From the NCBI GenBank assembly GCA_031257955.1, contig JAIRNQ010000044.1, positions 1 through 9,193 of the forward strand: DNA of 9,193 nucleotides, in the 5' to 3' direction. This DNA is from Deltaproteobacteria bacterium (GTDB lineage Bacteria > Desulfobacterota > Desulfarculia > Adiutricales > Adiutricaceae). Within the stretch, counting starts at the first letter, position 1; each line of letters opens with the position of its first letter. Of the stretch, positions 1-6,719 are shown piece by piece. Made by a program: the position numbers and the translations under genes. The notes under the pieces were generated by a model. It saw only the letters and a list, made by a program, of their open reading frames with translations, was not told the DNA's origin and did no database searches.

Positions 1-78
1 TCCCTAGCCTTGAAAAAGGCTGGGAGATACCATGGGGCTTCCGAGTTAAGCCCATGAACGCTTACGCTTTGGCGTAAG
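1..78. other. Cluster of three adjacent hairpins (possible structured RNA)
   Basis: Three stem-loops follow each other with almost no spacer. The first (1-25) pairs TCCC and AGCCTT with AAGGCT and GGGA around a GAAA tetraloop, with T5 bulged. The second (about 31-55) pairs CATGGG-CTT with AAGCCCATG, with one bulged G. The third (61-78) is a perfect 7-bp stem, CTTACGC/GCGTAAG, with a TTTG loop. The GAAA (GNRA-type) loop on the plus strand favours a plus-strand RNA, but this does not prove direction. No U-tract follows on either strand, so they do not look like plain intrinsic terminators. I do not recognise an RNA family. The element touches the window edge and may continue to the left. Confidence 0.4.
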
Positions 79-290
79 GTAAAGGCGAAAAGAATGACAT
101 TATTTGTTATGTTTAGTGAAAAGTTCGGGAAAAATCGGGAAATTTTTTATTATGAGTCAATAATATAGTATTTTAATCGTTGTAAGGAGCTTGTTAAAAA
201 AATGTTCTCAAATTAGCTCCAAACTTTAATAGACGGTTATTATTATAAAGGCTCAGAAGGTTCAATGTCAAGGGTTGGACAAACTGGCCA
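79..290. other. AT-rich non-coding stretch
   Basis: No gene is seen here. The segment is AT-rich with runs of A and T, and contains a weak inverted repeat (GGAGCT at 186-191 with AGCTCC at 215-220, 23-nt loop). Several TATAAT-like hexamers occur on both strands, but none has a convincing -35 partner, so no promoter is called. It lies beyond the 3' end of glgC and could hold the regulatory region of a gene to the left of the window. Confidence 0.4.
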
Positions 291-347
291 GTGGGCCAAA
301 GCCCACCCTGTCCCACCGATGCCTCTCCTGGGAGAGGCGTCGGGGGG
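291..347 (-). terminator. Two GC-rich hairpins beyond glgC, terminator-like
   Basis: Two hairpins lie side by side downstream of glgC. The nearer one (318-341) pairs GATGCCTCTCC with GGAGAGGCGTC, 11 bp with one G-T wobble. It can be extended outwards by CC and CCC (312-317) pairing into the run of nine G at 342-350. The second (291-306) is GTGGGC-CAAA-GCCCAC, a perfect 6-bp stem with a tetraloop. Position suggests they end or protect the 3' end of the glgC transcript. Neither is followed by a T-run on the minus strand, so calling this an intrinsic terminator is uncertain; an RNA-stabilising or Rho-linked 3' structure is equally possible. Confidence 0.35.
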
Positions 348-407
348 GGGTCCATTTAGCCATATGAGCTTTTGGGGCTGGTGCCAAAGGGGCGGGTTTT
401 TGGGTCC

Positions 408-1685
408 TCAGAACTTGGCGATGTCGTCGCTGGTGACCACCACGATGCCCCTGGGGGTTACGGCGAAACGGCGACGGTCTTCCTTGGGGCTGTAGCCAAT
501 GGTGGTTTTGGCCGGTATCTTGACGTTGTCGGCGATGATGGCCTTCTTAATCTTGCAAAAACGGCCGATGTCCACGTTTTCCATGACCACCGCCTCGTCC
601 ACCTCGGCCCCCCTATGGACGGAGACGTTATAGGACAGCACGCTATTTCTGACCGAGCCGCCGCCGATGACGCAGCCGTGGGAAACCAGCGAGTCCCGGG
701 CCACCCCGTGGAGAAGGCTGCCGTCGGGTTCGGTCACCGACAAGGTTTTGACCGGGGGGAACTGGCGCTGGGTGGTGCGCATGGGCCAACGGACGCCGTA
801 GAGGTTGAAGTAGGGGGTCAGGCCGCAAAGATCCATGTTGGCGTTCCAGTAGGCGTCCAGGTTCCCCACGTCCCGCCAGTAGCCGGAATCCGGGGCCACC
901 TCGACCGGCCTTTCGGCCCGGCTGCCGCCCTCGTCGGTGAAGAACACCAATTCCTCGATTTTGTTCTCCCGCTTGTAGGGGTAAGCGATGACCTTGTGGG
1001 TCTTGAGGATGCTGGGCAGGATGTCTTTGCCGAAATCCGGTCGGTCGTCGGACTTCAAAAGATCGATTAGCACGTCGGCCGTGAAGATATATATGCCCAT
1101 GGAGGCCAGGCAAAGATCCGGATGGCCGGGGATGGTGGCCGGGTTTTTGGGCTTTTCCTGAAAGCCGGTGACTCGAAAATCATCGTTAACCTGAAGGACT
1201 CCATACTCCCGGGCCACGCTTTTGTCCGTCTCGATCACGGCGATGGAGACGTCGGCTTGGTTGGCCTCGTGGTAACGCTTGAAGCTGGCGTAGTTCATTT
1301 TGTAGACGTGGTCGGCCGAGAGGATCAGGAGATGGGAGGGGTTTTCGGCCTCGATCATCTCCAGGTTTTGGCGAATGGAGTCGGCCGTGCCTTGATACCA
1401 CTTGTCGCCGGACATCATCTGGGGCGGGACGATGCGCAGGAAGTGGCCCAGGGGCTGGCTGAAAATGTTCCAGCCGGATTCAATGTGCTGGATAAGCGTT
1501 TGGGACTTGTACTGGGGCAAGACGACAATCTTGTAGACTTCTGAATTGATACAATTGGAAAGGGACAGATCCGCCAACAGATAAATACCCCCAAAGGGGA
1601 TGGCCGGCTTGGAGCGCGACTTGGTCAGGGGCATCAGGCGTTCGCCCTTGCCCCCGGCCATAATTAGGGCTATGACGTTTTTCAT
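408..1685 (-). CDS. glgC: Glucose-1-phosphate adenylyltransferase (ADP-glucose pyrophosphorylase)
   Basis: The enzyme makes ADP-glucose from ATP and glucose-1-phosphate, the committed step of bacterial glycogen synthesis, in the cytosol. The 425-residue protein has full family length. Seen in order: the nucleotide-binding loop MAGGKGERL (residues 9-17) with PLT; SKPAIPFGG (25-33); LSNCINS (42-48); YQGTADSIRQN (97-107); the metal/catalytic aspartate in SADHVYK (D125); FQEKP with the sugar-phosphate lysine K178; YWRDVG (269-274); and a C-terminal left-handed beta-helix region (about 325-400). The start is ATG with AAGGTG five bases upstream. Odd points: the usual GGKYR/GGKFR segment reads GGIYLLAD, losing a lysine and an arginine, and an acidic/basic insertion lies at about 238-265 before YWRDVG. 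In Escherichia coli GlgC, nearby basic residues take part in fructose-1,6-bisphosphate activation, so effector response may differ (inference). It is a stand-alone gene with no other glg gene beside it. Confidence 0.93.
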   Translation of the reverse strand: MKNVIALIMAGGKGERLMPLTKSRSKPAIPFGGIYLLADLSLSNCINSEVYKIVVLPQYKSQTLIQHIESGWNIFSQPLGHFLRIVPPQMMSGDKWYQGTADSIRQNLEMIEAENPSHLLILSADHVYKMNYASFKRYHEANQADVSIAVIETDKSVAREYGVLQVNDDFRVTGFQEKPKNPATIPGHPDLCLASMGIYIFTADVLIDLLKSDDRPDFGKDILPSILKTHKVIAYPYKRENKIEELVFFTDEGGSRAERPVEVAPDSGYWRDVGNLDAYWNANMDLCGLTPYFNLYGVRWPMRTTQRQFPPVKTLSVTEPDGSLLHGVARDSLVSHGCVIGGGSVRNSVLSYNVSVHRGAEVDEAVVMENVDIGRFCKIKKAIIADNVKIPAKTTIGYSPKEDRRRFAVTPRGIVVVTSDDIAKF

Positions 1686-1987
1686 GTTTCACCTTAAATA
1701 ATCGGTTAAAAAAATGAACAAAACTTTAAAACGTTTGTCTGGATCGACCGCCGCGGTGGAAATTCCGTCCGCCCAGCCCCTTTGGCGCCCGGCTGGCCAA
1801 GCCCTTGGGGCTTGTCGCTGGGGCGGGTAACTTGTCGTCCTTTCCGACCCCCTAAGACGATTCTTCGTTAGTTAACGGCATCGGATAGAACAAAACCATC
1901 GCCTCTACTTTTTAGGTAAGGCCAATCAAATAATTTTTAAGCGCTATCTTAGTTTTTTGCGAATTTTATGAGTTAGAAACCAATGCC
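1686..1987 (-). promoter_or_regulatory. glgC leader / intergenic region with nested GC-rich hairpin
   Basis: This 302-bp gap separates the 3' end of ybeY from the glgC start. On the glgC-coding strand it holds a nested structure: an outer stem (1769-1777 with 1817-1826, CCGCCCAGC against GCTGGGGCGG with one bulge) enclosing a perfect 7-bp hairpin CAAGCCC-TTG-GGGCTTG at 1798-1814. Closer to the gene, an AT-rich near-palindrome (1719-1737, 7 of 9 symmetric positions matching) lies about 34 bases upstream of the ATG. The part next to ybeY (about 1900-1987) is AT-rich. No clean -35/-10 pair could be assigned and no U-tailed terminator for ybeY was found, so the glgC promoter is presumed here but not located. 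Confidence 0.4.
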
Positions 1988-2425
1988 CTACAAGTCATGT
2001 TTTATTAAAGACATTAGTCTTATAGTTTCTTTATCTTGATCTTCTTCTTCTTTTTTGCCTTTTTCGTGGTCGTAACCTAATAAGTGTAGTAAACCATGAA
2101 TCAAATAAAAGAACAAGAGGTAACCCAAATCATGGCCGTTTTCTTTGGCTTCCCGGCGCAGGGTCGGAACCGACAGGGCCAGATCGCCCAGGTAGCCGGC
2201 CCGCCCCACGGCCAGGTCGGTGTCCGGGAAGGCCAAGACGTTGGTGCTTTTGTCTACGCCCCGAAAAATCTTGTTGAGTCGCCTGATTTCTTCGTCGTCG
2301 GTCAGAAAGACCGTTAAATGGCCCTGGCCGTGGCCCAATTCCTTCAGGAGGCTGGCGAGGCGCCGGGTGATTTTGTGGCGGCTGGCGGCCAAGAGGTTTT
2401 TCTCATCGACTAAATATATCGACAT
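1988..2425 (-). CDS. ybeY: YbeY endoribonuclease (16S rRNA maturation, UPF0054)
   Basis: YbeY is a zinc-dependent single-strand endoribonuclease needed for 16S rRNA 3'-end maturation and 70S ribosome quality control. The 145-residue protein is of normal length. Diagnostic parts are DKSTNVLAFP (residues 58-67), GDLALS (80-85), and the zinc site HGLLHLLGYDH, giving the H-x3-H-x5-H ligands H110, H114 and H120. The start is ATG with GGAGG four bases upstream, a strong ribosome site that supports independent initiation. The gene normally follows phoH and a 7TM-HD gene closely; here 691 bp of tandem repeats separate it from pgpH. By hand count the 3' end (1981-2100, including the last 41 codons) is about 32% GC, against about 61% at 2161-2340. 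The tail is charged (EKGKKEEEDQDKE). The reading frame is intact and the motif complete, so I consider it functional. Confidence 0.95.
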   Translation of the reverse strand: MSIYLVDEKNLLAASRHKITRRLASLLKELGHGQGHLTVFLTDDEEIRRLNKIFRGVDKSTNVLAFPDTDLAVGRAGYLGDLALSVPTLRREAKENGHDLGYLLFFYLIHGLLHLLGYDHEKGKKEEEDQDKETIRLMSLIKHDL

Positions 2426-2452
2426 TTCGCCTCCGTCGGCCTGGCCGTCCGC

Positions 2453-2945
2453 CCCGGCCGATCCCGAAAGCCCCCAGGCCCGAAGTTCGTCCCCTGTTCC
2501 GGAAGGCCCCTGGGTCGGTCCAGAAGGCCCCCAGACGGCACGGAAGACCCTGGGTGGGTAGGGGAGTGCCTCCCTTGGCTCAGAAGACGGCCTGGGGCCC
2601 CTGGGTGGGTAGGGGAGTGCCTCCCGGCCGGTCCCGAAAGCCCCCAGGCCCGAAGTTCGTCCCCTGTTCCGGAAGGCCCCTGGGTCGGTCCAGAAGGCCC
2701 CCAGACGGCACGGAAGCCCCTGGGTGGGTAGGGGAGTGCCTCCCTTGGCTCAGAAGACGGCCTGGGGTCCCTGGGTGGGTAGGGGATTGCCTCCCGGCCG
2801 GTCCCGAAAGCCCCCAGGCCCAAAGTTCGTCCCCTGTTCCGGAAGGCCCCTGGGTCGGTCCAGAAGGCCCCTAGACGGCACGGAAGCCCCTGGGTGGGTA
2901 GGGGAGTGCCTCCCTTGGCTCGGAAGACGGCCTGGGGCCCCTGGG
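2453..2945. repeat. Tandem array of 170-bp units (2 full and 1 partial copy)
   Basis: The marker CCCGAAAGCCCCCAGGCCC (third copy CCCAAA at its end) starts at 2463, 2633 and 2803, an exact 170-bp period. Copies one and two differ at about three positions by eye, and copies two and three at about three, so identity is near 98%. The third copy breaks off at about 2945, where the next array begins. Within each unit a 24-bp core, TGGGTGGGTAGGGGAGTGCC plus TCCC, occurs twice, 51 bp apart (2551 and 2602, 2721 and 2772, 2891). The period is not a multiple of three, so the array does not encode a repeat protein in one frame. There are no terminal inverted repeats and no transposase. Near-identity suggests recent amplification or homogenisation. 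Confidence 0.93.
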
Positions 2946-3089
2946 GCGGCCGTGAGGCACCGGAGCGACCGCGAGATCCCACTGGGGGCCGTGAGGCCCC
3001 TGGGGCGGCCGTGAGGTACCGGAGCGACCGCGAGATCCCACTGGGGGCCGCGAGGCCACTGGGGCGGCCGCGAGGCCCCACTGGGGGCG
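2941..3089. repeat. Tandem array of 59-bp units (2 full and 1 deleted copy)
   Basis: CTGGGGCGGCCG starts at 2941, 3000 and 3059, an exact 59-bp period. The first two copies match closely (GTGAGGCACC against GTGAGGTACC, and GTGAGG against CGAGG near the end). The third keeps its first 18 or so bases and the CCACTGGGGGC end, but lacks the middle, so it is shortened. Each unit also contains a short internal echo (CTGGGGGCCGTGAGGC beside CTGGGGCGGCCGTGAGGC). The array abuts the truncated 170-bp array directly and stops 28 bases before the pgpH stop codon. The period is again not a multiple of three. Confidence 0.9.
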
Positions 3090-3116
3090 ACCCTGGCCCC
3101 TTGGGGCTGGGGGCGG

Positions 3117-5450
3117 TTAGTGGGTCAGGCGTTTACCGTTTTCGCCGGTCAGCTGTCCGTAGATGAGCTTGCTTCTGGCCGCCTGATCGCTTTGGGCCGC
3201 CTTGTCGGTCATGGGGTAGGCGATGCGGTGGTGATAGATGCCGACCAGAATATTGTTAAAAACCCTTATCGTTTCGGTCACGTCTTTTAAGACCAGTTCG
3301 GAGGCGTCCAGTTGCCCATCGTCAAAGACCCGGTTCACCAAAGTCCTTACCAGTTCTTGGATTTTGTTGGGCGTGGGTTCGGTCAGCGACCGGGTGGCCG
3401 CCTCGCAGATGTCGGCCAGCATGACTAGGCCGGCTTCCTTGCTGGTGGGCTTGGGGCCGGGGTAGCGAAAGTCGCTTTCGTTTACCGCGGCGGCGTTTTG
3501 GCCCCGGCACTCCTTGGCCTTGTGGTAGAAGTAGGTCATGAGGCTGGTGCCGTGGTGCTGCTCGACTATGTCAATGACCGCCTTGGGAAGCTTGTCGACG
3601 CGGGCCATCTCGGCCCCCTCTTTGACGTGGCCAACCAAAACCAAGGCTGACATGGTCGGGGTCAGGGTTTCGTGTTTGTTTTCCCCGGTCTGGTTTTCGA
3701 TGAAGTACAAAGGTTTTTTAATTTTGCCGATGTCGTGGTAATAGGCCCCGACCCTGGCCAGATGGGGGTTGGCCCGGATGGCCTCGGCCGCCGCCTCGAC
3801 CATGCTCCCGACTATGACCGAGTGGTGGTAGGTGCCGGGGGCGGCCAGCATGAGCTCCCGCAGGAGGGGCCGGTTTAGGTTCCCCAGTTCCATGAGTTTC
3901 AAATTGGTGGTCAGCCCCAGCGAGGCCTCGATGATGGTGACCAAGCCGCTGGCCAATATGCCGGAAAGGAGCCCGGAAATGGCCGCCGCCAAGAGGTTAT
4001 AGACGAATTGGGTGCTGAGGAGGTTACCGTCGGTGAGGGTTAAGGCCATCATCGTCAGGCAGTTGACCAGGGCGGCCAGAAGGGAGGAGGGGATGAAGCG
4101 GGCCCGTTCGCTTATGTGTCTGAGGCCCCAGATTGAAACCATACAGCCATTACAGGTGTAAATGAAGGCCGTCAGCGTATTGACTTGGGAGGTGGCGATG
4201 GCCCCCAGAAAGGCCCCCAAAAAACAGATGTAGACCGTGCGCCTGAGGCCCAGGAAGATGGCCCCCAGCATGGCCGCCGTCGGGAAAGGCATGACCATGA
4301 ACATGGTCCGGACCTCGACGTGGTTGACTTCCCGCAAAAGCCCCCTGGCCAAGTAACCCGACCACCACGAAAGGATAACGAACCATAAAATCAAAAGGGA
4401 AATTAGTATCATCTCCCGGTAGTCGATGTCGGCGCTGTCGCGGTCCAGATGGATCAAGGTCTGGGTCACGGCCAGAAATACCAACAGAAGGACCATCAGG
4501 CCCAGCGAGGGCCGCAAAGACAAGCCGCCCTGGGTTTCGCGGTTGGTCAGGGCTTTCAGTTTTAGGCCGGCCAAGGGGGTGATGAGTTCGCCCTCCCGGA
4601 CGATGACCTCCCCGGCCTTTAGGCTGTGGACCACCTGGACCTTGGCCGCCGCCTCGCGCTGGCGGTTTTCCCAACCGGCCCGGTCGAGGTTAAGGTTGGG
4701 CCGCAAAAGTCCCATGGTCAGATCGGCCACCAAATCCACTTCCTCGGCGCCGGAACCCAGGCCCAGATGGCTGGCCCGACCCTCGACCAAAGCCCGGGCC
4801 CCGGGCACGGTAAGGACGTTGGAGAAGCGGACGGTGGAATTGCCGGACCAAAAGCGGTGAATTTCCACGTCCCGCCCGGCGAATTCGGTGGCGTATTCGT
4901 CAACCCCGACGATGCCCTGGCCCAGTATCTCCAAGGCCAGCTGGGAGATCCGGTTTTCCAGATTCTGGTTGAAGCCGGCCTTCCAGGCCGCCCCCAAGGC
5001 CAGCTGGCAGTCGGGCGGGGCGAAGAGGCCGCAAAAATCGTCTTTGAGATTGTCCGGCGGGCCGGGCAGCCCCGAGTGGAACAGGATTCGGCCCAGGCCG
5101 AAGACGGCGTGGAGTTCCTCCATGGCCTCGGCGCTGACCCGGTAGTCAAGATCGAAGATGGGCACCGCCGCCTGGGCGGCCAAGTGTTGGGCCCTGACGG
5201 TGGCCGTCTCGTCGATCACTTCCATGTCCCGGTCGCACATGAAGGTATGGTTGGCCTTTTCGCCGACCTCGAAGTTGTCCGGGGTCGGGTGTGCCATGGA
5301 AACGGTCAGAAAGGCGATGGCCACCAACACCACGAAAAAAGTGACGTGGTTTCGCCTGGGCCGCAGCCGGTGGCTGAATCGGTGGAAACGTTCGTGCCAG
5401 GCGTGGCGTTTTTTGGGCCAATGGGCCGTTTGGGTTTTTTTGTCTTTCAC
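3117..5450 (-). CDS. pgpH: 7TM-HD membrane phosphodiesterase (PgpH/YqfF type, c-di-AMP hydrolase)
   Basis: Proteins of this architecture hydrolyse the second messenger c-di-AMP at the cytoplasmic membrane; the activity is transferred from characterised Gram-positive members, not shown here. The 777-residue protein has a basic N-terminal tail, one membrane segment (about 35-53), a large extracytoplasmic 7TMR-HDED domain (about 55-310), a multi-pass membrane block (about 317-510), the hallmark LMELGNLNRPLLRELMLAAP (about 519-538), and a cytoplasmic HD domain. Metal-site residues are visible in GTYHHS (H542, H543), YYHDIGK (H572, D573), EQHHG (H632, H633) and LADICEA (D680). The start is GTG with GAGGG six bases upstream, and GTGA overlaps the phoH stop, indicating translational coupling. 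The usual next gene, ybeY, lies beyond the repeat block. In an organism where c-di-AMP synthesis is not shown, another cyclic dinucleotide is possible. Confidence 0.93.
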   Translation of the reverse strand: MKDKKTQTAHWPKKRHAWHERFHRFSHRLRPRRNHVTFFVVLVAIAFLTVSMAHPTPDNFEVGEKANHTFMCDRDMEVIDETATVRAQHLAAQAAVPIFDLDYRVSAEAMEELHAVFGLGRILFHSGLPGPPDNLKDDFCGLFAPPDCQLALGAAWKAGFNQNLENRISQLALEILGQGIVGVDEYATEFAGRDVEIHRFWSGNSTVRFSNVLTVPGARALVEGRASHLGLGSGAEEVDLVADLTMGLLRPNLNLDRAGWENRQREAAAKVQVVHSLKAGEVIVREGELITPLAGLKLKALTNRETQGGLSLRPSLGLMVLLLVFLAVTQTLIHLDRDSADIDYREMILISLLILWFVILSWWSGYLARGLLREVNHVEVRTMFMVMPFPTAAMLGAIFLGLRRTVYICFLGAFLGAIATSQVNTLTAFIYTCNGCMVSIWGLRHISERARFIPSSLLAALVNCLTMMALTLTDGNLLSTQFVYNLLAAAISGLLSGILASGLVTIIEASLGLTTNLKLMELGNLNRPLLRELMLAAPGTYHHSVIVGSMVEAAAEAIRANPHLARVGAYYHDIGKIKKPLYFIENQTGENKHETLTPTMSALVLVGHVKEGAEMARVDKLPKAVIDIVEQHHGTSLMTYFYHKAKECRGQNAAAVNESDFRYPGPKPTSKEAGLVMLADICEAATRSLTEPTPNKIQELVRTLVNRVFDDGQLDASELVLKDVTETIRVFNNILVGIYHHRIAYPMTDKAAQSDQAARSKLIYGQLTGENGKRLTH

Positions 5451-6454
5451 GGTGAGCCCTCGCCCGCTCGGCCTTTCGCGGCCTTCCGTTCATAGGCCGC
5501 CAAGATATGGCGCACCAATCGGTGCCTGACCACGTCCTGGCCCTTAAAATGGCAGAAAGCGATGCCTTCTATGCCCTGGAGGATTTCGGTGGCCTCCAAT
5601 AGGCCGACCGGCCGTCCCCCGGGCAGATCGCTTTGCTCGGGATCGCCAGTGACCACGGCCCTGGCGCCTGGCCCCAGACGGGTCAAAAACATTTTCATCT
5701 GCTCGGTGGTAGTGTTTTGGGCCTCGTCCAATATGACGAAGGCGCCCGAAAGGGTCCGCCCGCGCATAAAAGCCAGCGGGGCCACCTCGATCTGGCGTCT
5801 CTCGTACATGCGGACAAGTTTTTCCGCCGGTATGAGCTCGGACAAAGCGTCATATAGGGGCCTCAGATAGGGATCGATCTTGTCGGCCAGATCGCCCGGC
5901 AGGAAGCCCAGCCGTTCCCCGGCCTCGACCGCCGGCCGGGTTAAAATAAGCCTCGATACCCGGTTGTCGTAAAGGGCCTCCACGGCCATGGCCACGGCCA
6001 GGTAGGTCTTGCCCGTCCCGGCTGGGCCCAGCCCAAACACCAAATCGTGCCTGGACATGGTTTCCAGATAAAGCCGCTGGGCCAAGGTCTTGGGCACCAC
6101 CAGGCGATCGGGCCCCAACCGGGGCGCGTAACCGGAAAAGAATTCGACCGGGTCCAGATCCGGCCTGGCCTTAAGCAGGTTGGCCAGGCACTCGACTTCC
6201 CACTGGCTGGGCGTCTCCGACAGTACCGGCATTACGGCCAAGGCGGTCAGGGCTTTTTTGGCCAGGGCCTGTTTGGCCGGATGGGATTCGGTCAGGATAA
6301 ATTCGTCGCCCCGCTGGCCGATGGACAGATCCAAGGTTTCGGCCAAGATTTTTAGGTTGGCCGACCCCGGCCCCAACTTGGCCCGGCCCGGCAGGGGACC
6401 GTTCCCGTGGCGCTCGGTCTGGGCCGCCGCTCCCTCTCGAGTCCGGTTACTCAA
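5447..6454 (-). CDS. phoH: PhoH family ATPase (YbeZ type)
   Basis: This is a cytosolic P-loop ATPase of the PhoH/YbeZ family, usually encoded beside ybeY and thought to act with it on RNA as an ATPase or helicase-like partner. The 335-residue protein has a short KH-like N-terminal region (GPGSANLKILAE, 28-39), then Walker A GPAGTGKT (143-150), LTRPAVEAGERLGFLPGDL (171-189), Walker B FVILDEAQN (239-247), TGDPEQSDLP (269-278) and the arginine-bearing DVVRHRLV (307-314). The start is the least certain point: TTG at 6452-6454 is the first possible codon after an in-frame TAA at 6458-6460, and no clear ribosome site precedes it. The segment before residue 28 is not conserved, so a start a little further in cannot be excluded. 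It is the first gene of the phoH-pgpH-ybeY set and overlaps pgpH by four bases. Confidence 0.92.
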   Translation of the reverse strand: MSNRTREGAAAQTERHGNGPLPGRAKLGPGSANLKILAETLDLSIGQRGDEFILTESHPAKQALAKKALTALAVMPVLSETPSQWEVECLANLLKARPDLDPVEFFSGYAPRLGPDRLVVPKTLAQRLYLETMSRHDLVFGLGPAGTGKTYLAVAMAVEALYDNRVSRLILTRPAVEAGERLGFLPGDLADKIDPYLRPLYDALSELIPAEKLVRMYERRQIEVAPLAFMRGRTLSGAFVILDEAQNTTTEQMKMFLTRLGPGARAVVTGDPEQSDLPGGRPVGLLEATEILQGIEGIAFCHFKGQDVVRHRLVRHILAAYERKAAKGRAGEGSP

Positions 6455-6617
6455 CGGTTAAGCCCGACCGGGGCCCATACGGACGGCCCCGGGCGGCCAG
6501 GGAGGCCGCCGGTTTCCTTGGGGACGATGTCGATAGTCAAGTTAGGCGTAATGGTAGGCTCCAAAGGCCACCCCCCTCGGGGTGACAGAAAAGTGTTTAA
6601 GCCATGGGTACATTATA
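6455..6617 (-). promoter_or_regulatory. Putative phoH operon promoter and leader
   Basis: A perfect TATAAT lies at 6612-6617 on the minus strand within an AT-rich patch. The best -35 at 17-bp spacing (TACTAA) is poor, so the promoter rests mainly on the -10 box. Transcription from it would give a leader of about 150 bases. The leader holds two hairpins: CACCCC-CCTC-GGGGTG at 6569-6584, and GGCGGCC-AGGGA-GGCCGCC at 6492-6510. A six-codon mini-ORF (ATG at 6476-6478, TAA at 6458-6460) ends three bases before the TTG assigned to phoH, in the same frame. Confidence 0.4.
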
Positions 6618-6719
6618 AGCCAAAACCGATTTTATTAGTATAACGATAAATCGGGCCAAAAGCCCCAAAGCCAGAACCTTTCCAATTTTAAGGACAATAA
6701 TTCATGGGCCCAACCCACC

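Noticed and set aside
1..78. Fragment of 5S rRNA (GAGTTAAGCCC resembles the 5S AAGTTAAGCCC motif)
   Set aside because: The flanking 5S consensus (CCGAACTC before, GCCGATGGTA after) is absent and the local hairpins do not match 5S helices.
372..1070. 232-codon plus-strand open frame opposite glgC
   Set aside because: Antisense shadow of glgC with no family resemblance.
2410..3081. Long minus-strand open frame through the repeat block, overlapping the ybeY start
   Set aside because: It begins at a GTG without a ribosome site, crosses repeats whose periods (170 and 59) are not multiples of three so each copy is read in a different frame, and gives only a Gly/Pro/Arg-rich sequence. Lack of stops is expected in such GC-rich DNA.
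2941..3089. 59-bp units as integron attC sites (historical '59-base elements')
   Set aside because: No attC core sites (RYYYAAC/GTTRRRY) and no cassette genes between units; the match is only in length.
2453..3089. CRISPR array
   Set aside because: The units are contiguous tandem copies without unique spacers, the repeat is far too long, and no cas genes are present.
4626..5495. 289-codon plus-strand open frame
   Set aside because: It lies opposite the well-supported pgpH and phoH genes; its composition is that expected of an antisense frame in GC-rich DNA.
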